From the NCBI GenBank assembly GCA_023451265.1, contig JAEYAG010000140.1, forward strand, positions 1 to 9,734: a stretch of DNA of 9,734 nt, given 5' to 3'. Numbering within the stretch: position 1 is the stretch's first letter; each line of letters opens with the position of its first letter. Of this stretch, positions 6,542 through 9,734 are shown in pieces. The position numbers were made by a program, and so were the translations under genes. The notes under the pieces are model-generated. The model saw only the letters and a list, made by a program, of their open reading frames with translations. It had not been told where the DNA came from and did not search any database. This DNA comes from Actinomycetes bacterium (GTDB lineage Bacteria; Actinomycetota; Actinomycetes; Actinomycetales; Microbacteriaceae).

Positions 6542-6697
6542 ATGAGAGTCCCCGTCGTCCCCAGCGGCGGTCGCCGGCGCCAACCCCAGTGGCACGGTTT
6601 TCGGACATTCCGCTCGGTGAGTTTTGGCCCTCTCGATCCTCCCAGTCCCCAATGTGGGGATCGAGAGGGCCCCCCTTTTGGGACGGGGCTTTCGTGA
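6542..6697 (+). other. Possible 51-residue leader frame spanning the terminator hairpin
   Basis: The ATG follows directly on the TGA of an 8-codon GTG frame (TGA-ATG), so translation could be coupled. The N-terminal half is very basic (GGRRRQPQW, FRTFRS). The 3' half runs through the hairpin at 6626-6671, the geometry of a ribosome-controlled attenuator. There is no Shine-Dalgarno sequence near the ATG; the nearest purine run lies 45 nt upstream. It may simply be an open frame over an RNA gene. Confidence 0.25.
6626..6680 (+). terminator. Intrinsic terminator-like hairpin with T run
   Basis: A perfect 14-bp stem (GGCCCTCTCGATCC, 6626-6639, with 6658-6671) and an 18-nt loop are followed by CCCCC and TTTT (6676-6679). 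A competing 6-bp hairpin, TCCCCA (6646-6651) with TGGGGA (6655-6660), uses bases of the 3' arm, so the two folds partly exclude each other. The T run lies on the plus-strand side only, which sets the direction. Confidence 0.6.
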
Positions 6698-6737
6698 GGC
6701 GCGGCTCCCGCGGCGGGCGGTGCTTCGGGCCGGGTTC

Positions 6738-6749
6738 TAAGCTGGAGCG
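6738..6749 (+). promoter_or_regulatory. Probable leaderless promoter of the SseB-like gene
   Basis: TAAGCT (6738-6743) ends exactly 6 nt before the ATG at 6750. The bases between (GGAGCG) abut the start and give no usable Shine-Dalgarno spacing. The gene can therefore be transcribed independently of the structured region upstream. Confidence 0.5.
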
Positions 6750-7163
6750 ATGGCCGGTAAGAAGCGTTCGAGGTCGTCGGAGCCCCTGGAGTTCCGCAAT
6801 ACTCAGCTGGCCGATGCGCTGCAGACTCAGGACATGGCGGCGCTGGCGTTCGCACTGCGGCACGGACCCACGGTGGTCCCGCTCCTGCGTCCCGGTCAGC
6901 GCGACGATCCCCGCGACAGCGGCGAGGTGTGGACCTATCGCGACCCGAAGACCGGCGATGTGGCGCTGCTGCTGTTCAGCGACGCGGTGCACAAGCCGGC
7001 GGCGCTCCCGCCCGCCGTGGCGCTGCAGTCGCCCGCGTGGCTGCGCGCATTCCTCAGCGCGCACGAGGCGGAGATCACCACGGTCTTCTTCGACATCGCA
7101 GGGCCGCACCCCATGCAGGCGACGCCCGCGGACCTCATCGCCGCGCTCGACCTCGACGCCTGA
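6750..7163 (+). CDS. SseB-like small cytoplasmic protein of unknown function
   Basis: 137 residues, no signal peptide or membrane segment. After a basic tail (KKRSRSSEP) comes a compact alpha/beta domain. The segment FRNTQLADALQTQDMAALAFAL (15-36) looks helical. It is followed by TVVPLLRPGQ (41-50), VWTYRDPKTGDVALLLFSDA (60-79) and ALPPAVALQSPAWLRAFL (85-102). The strand TVFFDIAGPHPM (111-122) is next, and the end is PADLIAAL. The order of a strand with value/parameter text, a short acidic turn, ALLLFS, and then a hydrophobic strand ending in GP resembles the SseB N-terminal domain, seen in E. coli enhanced-serine-sensitivity protein and widespread in actinobacteria without a known role. This assignment is by pattern only. 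It converges on radA, with 164 bp between the stops. Confidence 0.72.
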   Translation: MAGKKRSRSSEPLEFRNTQLADALQTQDMAALAFALRHGPTVVPLLRPGQRDDPRDSGEVWTYRDPKTGDVALLLFSDAVHKPAALPPAVALQSPAWLRAFLSAHEAEITTVFFDIAGPHPMQATPADLIAALDLDA

Positions 7164-7210
7164 CCCGCGCCGCGTTGAGCACGCGGTCCCTGTCGACGCC
7201 GCCGGTTGAT

Positions 7211-7269
7211 CCCGGCTCGTCCGACGCATCGTGTCGATACCGGGCTGGGTAATCGCGATTCGCGTCGGA
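7211..7269. terminator. Possible bidirectional terminator between convergent genes
   Basis: The 164-bp gap between the SseB-like gene and radA holds overlapping dyads. CCCGG (7211-7215) pairs with CCGGG (7240-7244) around an inner CGAC/GTCG stem (7222-7225 with 7233-7236). TCCGACGC (7220-7227) pairs alternatively with GCGTCGGA (7262-7269). AATCGCGATT (7251-7260) is a perfect palindrome. No T run is present. Terminator function is inferred from position; nothing else is evident in the gap. Confidence 0.3.
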
Positions 7270-7327
7270 TGAACGCGCTCGCCCGCGGCGCCCGCGGTCT
7301 CGGCTGCTCCTCCGCCGCGGTGCGGCG

Positions 7328-8683
7328 TCAGAAGGTGGGGTCGTCGCCCGGGTCGGCGGGATGCCGGTGCGCCAGGTCGCGCAGCGCACCGCTCAGAGTG
7401 CGGGATGCCGTGTCGATGACGTTCCGGTATCCCAGTCGCGCGGCCTCGGCCTTGCGCTGGTCGTGCTGCGTGACCGCTCGCACCTCGCCGGCCAGACTCA
7501 GCTCGCCGATCGCCACGAGCTTCGCCGGAGTGGCCCGGTTCGTCACGGCGCTCGCGACCGCGAGAGCGATGGCGAGGTCGGCCGCCGGCTCCACCAGGCG
7601 CACCCCTCCGACGGTGGAGACGTAGACGTCCTGGTTCGACACCGTGATCTTCGCGCGCTTCTCGAGCACCGCGAGCACCATCGCGACGCGGGCGGCGTCG
7701 ACGCCGCTGACGATGCGCCGCGGGTTGGGGCCCGAGGGTGCGAGGGTCAGCGCCTGCACCTCCACCGGCAGCGCACGTCGCCCTTCCAAGGCGATCGTCA
7801 CGCACGTGCCCGGCTCGCGGGAGCCGTGACCGAGGAACAGTGCGCTGGGGTCGGGCACCTCGACGATGCCGCGGCTGGTCTGCTCGAAGCATCCCACTTC
7901 ATCGGTCGCACCGAACCGGTTCTTCAGCGCCCGGACGAACCGCAGCGCCGTCTGCCGGTCGCCCTCGAAATGGCACACGACGTCGACGAGGTGCTCCAGC
8001 ACGCGGGGGCCGGCCACCTGGCCGTCTTTCGTGACGTGGCCGACGATGATGACGGGGAGGTTCCGCTCCTTCGCGACGCGGATGAGGGTCGAAGCGACCT
8101 CGCGCACCTGGCTGGGGTGCCCGGGCGCCCCGTCGACGAGGCTCGAGGCGACCGTTTGCACCGAGTCGACGACGAGCAGCTCGGGCTGCGTCTCGTCGAC
8201 GTGACCCAGGATGGTCGCGAGGTCGGTCTCGCTCGCGAGGTACAGCTCGTCGTGCAGGGCGCCGGTGCGCTCGGCGCGCAGCCGCACCTGGCCGAGCGAC
8301 TCCTCGGCGCTGACGTACAGCACACGTCGCCCGGCGCGGGCGCTCTGCGCCGCGACCTCCAGCAGCAGAGTCGACTTGCCGACGCCCGGCTCACCCGACA
8401 GCAGGATCGCGGCCCCCGGCACAATGCCGCCGCCCAGCACCCGGTCGAACTCGCCGACGCCGGTGGTGCGACGCGGCGTCTCGCGGGTGTCGATCGTCGT
8501 GATCGGGCGGGCCGAGCGGGTAGGGGCCAGCGGCGCGACGGCGTGCACCGGGGTGGTGGCGGTCGCCTCGACGACGGTGCCCCACTGCTGGCATTCGCCG
8601 CAGCGTCCCACCCACTTGGCGCTCGTCCAGCCGCACTCGGTGCACCGGTACGCACTCGTGGTCGCCGCGCGCTTGGATGCCAT
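7328..8683 (-). CDS. radA: DNA repair protein RadA (Sms)
   Basis: 451 residues, the usual length. RadA is a RecA-like ATPase that promotes branch migration and processing of recombination intermediates. Domains in order: an N-terminal zinc ribbon (Cys14, Cys17, Cys28, Cys31; CTECGW and GRCGECQQW); a RecA-type core with Walker A GEPGVGKST (97-105) and Walker B LLVVDS (169-174); the RadA-specific KNRFG motif (254-258); and a Lon-like C-terminal domain (about 300-440) containing VSTVGGVRLVEPAADLAIAL. All signature residues are intact. It follows ldh on the same strand, with 64 bp between stop and start. Its own -10-like box suggests separate transcription. In M. tuberculosis disA adjoins radA; here the next gene beyond the radA stop is the convergent SseB-like gene, so no disA is seen. 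Confidence 0.97.
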   Translation of the reverse strand: MASKRAATTSAYRCTECGWTSAKWVGRCGECQQWGTVVEATATTPVHAVAPLAPTRSARPITTIDTRETPRRTTGVGEFDRVLGGGIVPGAAILLSGEPGVGKSTLLLEVAAQSARAGRRVLYVSAEESLGQVRLRAERTGALHDELYLASETDLATILGHVDETQPELLVVDSVQTVASSLVDGAPGHPSQVREVASTLIRVAKERNLPVIIVGHVTKDGQVAGPRVLEHLVDVVCHFEGDRQTALRFVRALKNRFGATDEVGCFEQTSRGIVEVPDPSALFLGHGSREPGTCVTIALEGRRALPVEVQALTLAPSGPNPRRIVSGVDAARVAMVLAVLEKRAKITVSNQDVYVSTVGGVRLVEPAADLAIALAVASAVTNRATPAKLVAIGELSLAGEVRAVTQHDQRKAEAARLGYRNVIDTASRTLSGALRDLAHRHPADPGDDPTF

Positions 8684-8695
8684 GGAGCAAGGCTA
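8684..8695 (-). promoter_or_regulatory. Probable leaderless promoter of radA
   Basis: On the minus strand TAGCCT (8695-8690) ends 6 nt before the ATG (8683-8681). The bases between are TGCTCC, with no Shine-Dalgarno sequence at all, which makes this the clearest leaderless case in the window. It also fixes the radA start at 8683. No -35 box is recognisable. Confidence 0.55.
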
Positions 8696-8747
8696 GCCGC
8701 GGCATCCGACACCACGCGCCGCCAAGCCGACCCGCCCGCGCGGCGTG

Positions 8748-9701
8748 TCAGCGCAGCGAGTCGGCGATCTCGCGCAGCGCGTCGGCGGAGTGGCGGAACA
8801 GGCCCAGCTCCTTCTCGTCGAACGAGGTCTGGCGGATCGGCTCCGCACCGGCGGCCGACACCACCGACGGCACCGACAGCGCGACGCCGCTCACGCCCTG
8901 AAAGTCGTCGAGCACGGTCGAGACCGGCATGACGGCATGCTCGTCGTCGAGGATCGCCTCGACGATGCGCGCGCTCGACAGGCCGATCGCGTAGTTGGTC
9001 GCGCCCTTGCCCTGGATGACCTTGTACGCGGCATCGCGCACATCCACCGCGATCTGGTCGAGCTCTTCGACGGTGAACTTCGGCTGGCCGTCCAGCGGCT
9101 GCCAGTCGAGGATGGGCACCGTGCCGATCGTCGCGTGCGACCACAGCGGAAACTCGGTGTCGCCGTGCTCGCCGACGATATAGGCGTGCACGCTCGAGAT
9201 CGACACGCCCGCGCGCTGTGCGATCTTCCACCGCAGGCGCGACGTGTCGAGCACCGTGCCGGAGGCGAAGATGCGCTGGTAGGGCAGGTCGGTGGTCTCC
9301 TGCGCGAGCACCGTCAGCACGTCGCACGGGTTGGTCACGATGACGAAGACCGCGTCGGGGGAGGCCTCGAGCAGCTGGGGCATCATCGACTTCAGGATGT
9401 TCGCGTTGACGCCCGCGAGCTCGATGCGGGTCTGGCCGGGCTTCTGCTTCGCGCCGGCGGTGATGACGACGACGTGCGAACCGGCGGTGACCGAGATGTC
9501 CGCGCCGCCGACGATGTCGCTCGATCCGGTGAACTGGGCGCCGTGGGCGAGGTCGAGCACCTCGGCCTCGGTCTTTTCGGCGGCGATGTCGTAGAGGGCG
9601 ACGTGGCGGGCGGATTCCCGGATGAGGGCGGCGTACGCGACGGACGACCCGACCGCTCCGGCACCGACGACAGTGAGTTTCGAGTTCTCGATAACGCTCA
9701 T
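8748..9701 (-). CDS. ldh: L-lactate dehydrogenase
   Basis: 317 residues, typical length. It interconverts pyruvate and L-lactate with NAD(H), in the cytoplasm, as a tetramer in the family. The Rossmann motif is VVGAGAVGSS (11-20) with Asp38 (LYD) for NAD preference. The coenzyme loop reads AGAKQKPGQTR. Gln86 (classical position 102) selects lactate over malate dehydrogenase activity, where an Arg is expected, and Arg92 (109) closes the loop. Asn124 (VTNPCDV), Asp152 and Arg155 (LDTSRLR, classical 168 and 171), the catalytic His179 in GEHGDTE (195) and Thr235 in KGATNYAIG (246) are all present. Whether it needs fructose-1,6-bisphosphate cannot be read safely. It lies upstream of radA on the same strand. 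The ATG has no Shine-Dalgarno sequence but has a -10-like box 6 nt before it. Confidence 0.95.
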   Translation of the reverse strand: MSVIENSKLTVVGAGAVGSSVAYAALIRESARHVALYDIAAEKTEAEVLDLAHGAQFTGSSDIVGGADISVTAGSHVVVITAGAKQKPGQTRIELAGVNANILKSMMPQLLEASPDAVFVIVTNPCDVLTVLAQETTDLPYQRIFASGTVLDTSRLRWKIAQRAGVSISSVHAYIVGEHGDTEFPLWSHATIGTVPILDWQPLDGQPKFTVEELDQIAVDVRDAAYKVIQGKGATNYAIGLSSARIVEAILDDEHAVMPVSTVLDDFQGVSGVALSVPSVVSAAGAEPIRQTSFDEKELGLFRHSADALREIADSLR

Positions 9702-9713
9702 GGGTTCAGTCTG
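9702..9713 (-). promoter_or_regulatory. Possible leaderless promoter of ldh
   Basis: On the minus strand CAGACT (9713-9708) ends 6 nt before the ATG (9701-9699). It departs from TANNNT at the first base but keeps the same spacing as its neighbours. There is no Shine-Dalgarno sequence (GAACCC). The -35 region lies beyond the window edge. Confidence 0.35.
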
Positions 9714-9734
9714 GCAGTGACCGGATGCCGGGGC

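Larger units (their letters stand above)
6397..6749 (+). other. 353-bp region without a confirmed protein gene; candidate leader or small RNA
   Basis: It contains, in order: a -10-like box TAATAT (6446-6451) inside GGTA-ATA-TACC (6444-6454); a small hairpin TGAGA-GGAT-TCTCA (6461-6474); a purine run GGAGGAGGGGG (6487-6497); an 8-codon frame GTG to TGA (6515-6541); an abutting 51-codon ATG frame (6542-6697); and a 14-bp terminator-like hairpin (6626-6671) inside that second frame. Codon content of the small frames does not settle coding status. A transcript from about 6458 to 6680 is the simplest reading, either a free small RNA or an attenuated leader for the SseB-like gene. I recognise no known riboswitch or RNA family. 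Confidence 0.4.

Noticed and set aside
6531..7892. A 453-codon minus-strand frame across the SseB-like gene and the 3' end of radA
   Set aside because: It overlaps radA's frame and has Arg-rich filler composition with no recognisable domain.
8748..9701. Malate dehydrogenase as the identity of this gene
   Set aside because: The specificity position carries Gln (KQKPGQTR) rather than the Arg of malate dehydrogenases, and the KGATNYAIG motif is lactate-type.
1..9734. CRISPR arrays, tRNA or rRNA genes, insertion sequences, prophage genes
   Set aside because: No spaced direct repeats, RNA gene signatures, transposase or phage motifs were seen on either strand.

Overview
The window looks like chromosomal core DNA of a high-GC actinobacterium, most likely family Microbacteriaceae and probably Microbacterium or a close relative. 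This rests on a GC content near 70% (by eye), GTG starts, mycobacterial-type protein relatives and a dense scatter of the heptamer GGATGCC/GGCATCC. I see no phage, insertion sequence, CRISPR, tRNA or rRNA.

Layout. Positions 1-446 (+) hold the C-terminus of clpC, closed by a perfect 16-bp hairpin (464-499). Positions 500-665 hold a 74-bp structured inverted-repeat element. On the minus strand (5119 down to 666) an amide-bond cluster follows. A fused circularly permuted ATP-grasp/alpha-E protein (5119-2579) overlaps by 4 nt a transglutaminase-like cysteine peptidase (2582-1695). After 75 nt comes a membrane-anchored Amidase_6 protein (1619-666). Divergent from the ATP-grasp gene, 48 bp away and sharing a promoter region, is the short-type N-acetylglutamate synthase argA (5168-5665 +). 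Next are a membrane-anchored protein with an exported, cysteine-bearing beta-rich domain (5722-6396 +), a 353-bp region without a clear protein gene, and an SseB-like protein (6750-7163 +). Convergent with it are radA (8683-7328 -) and, upstream of radA, L-lactate dehydrogenase (9701-8748 -).

How the genes work together. The ATP-grasp/alpha-E/transglutaminase set is a known but functionally unassigned conserved operon (Mycobacterium tuberculosis Rv2411c-Rv2410c-Rv2409c is the split equivalent). It is predicted to make and break a peptide-like amide bond, and its product and target are unknown. This is the best candidate here for an incompletely described system. The Amidase_6 protein lies next in the same direction but appears to have its own promoter. 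The other genes are housekeeping: protein quality control, arginine biosynthesis, recombination repair and fermentation.

Regulation. Five genes carry a TANNNT -10-like hexamer ending 6 or 7 nt before the start codon and lack a usable Shine-Dalgarno sequence; ldh has a near match (CAGACT). Leaderless transcription therefore seems to be the rule here. The 6397-6749 region has a -10-like box, a terminator-like 14-bp hairpin with a short T run, and two abutting tiny reading frames, suggesting a small RNA or an attenuating leader.
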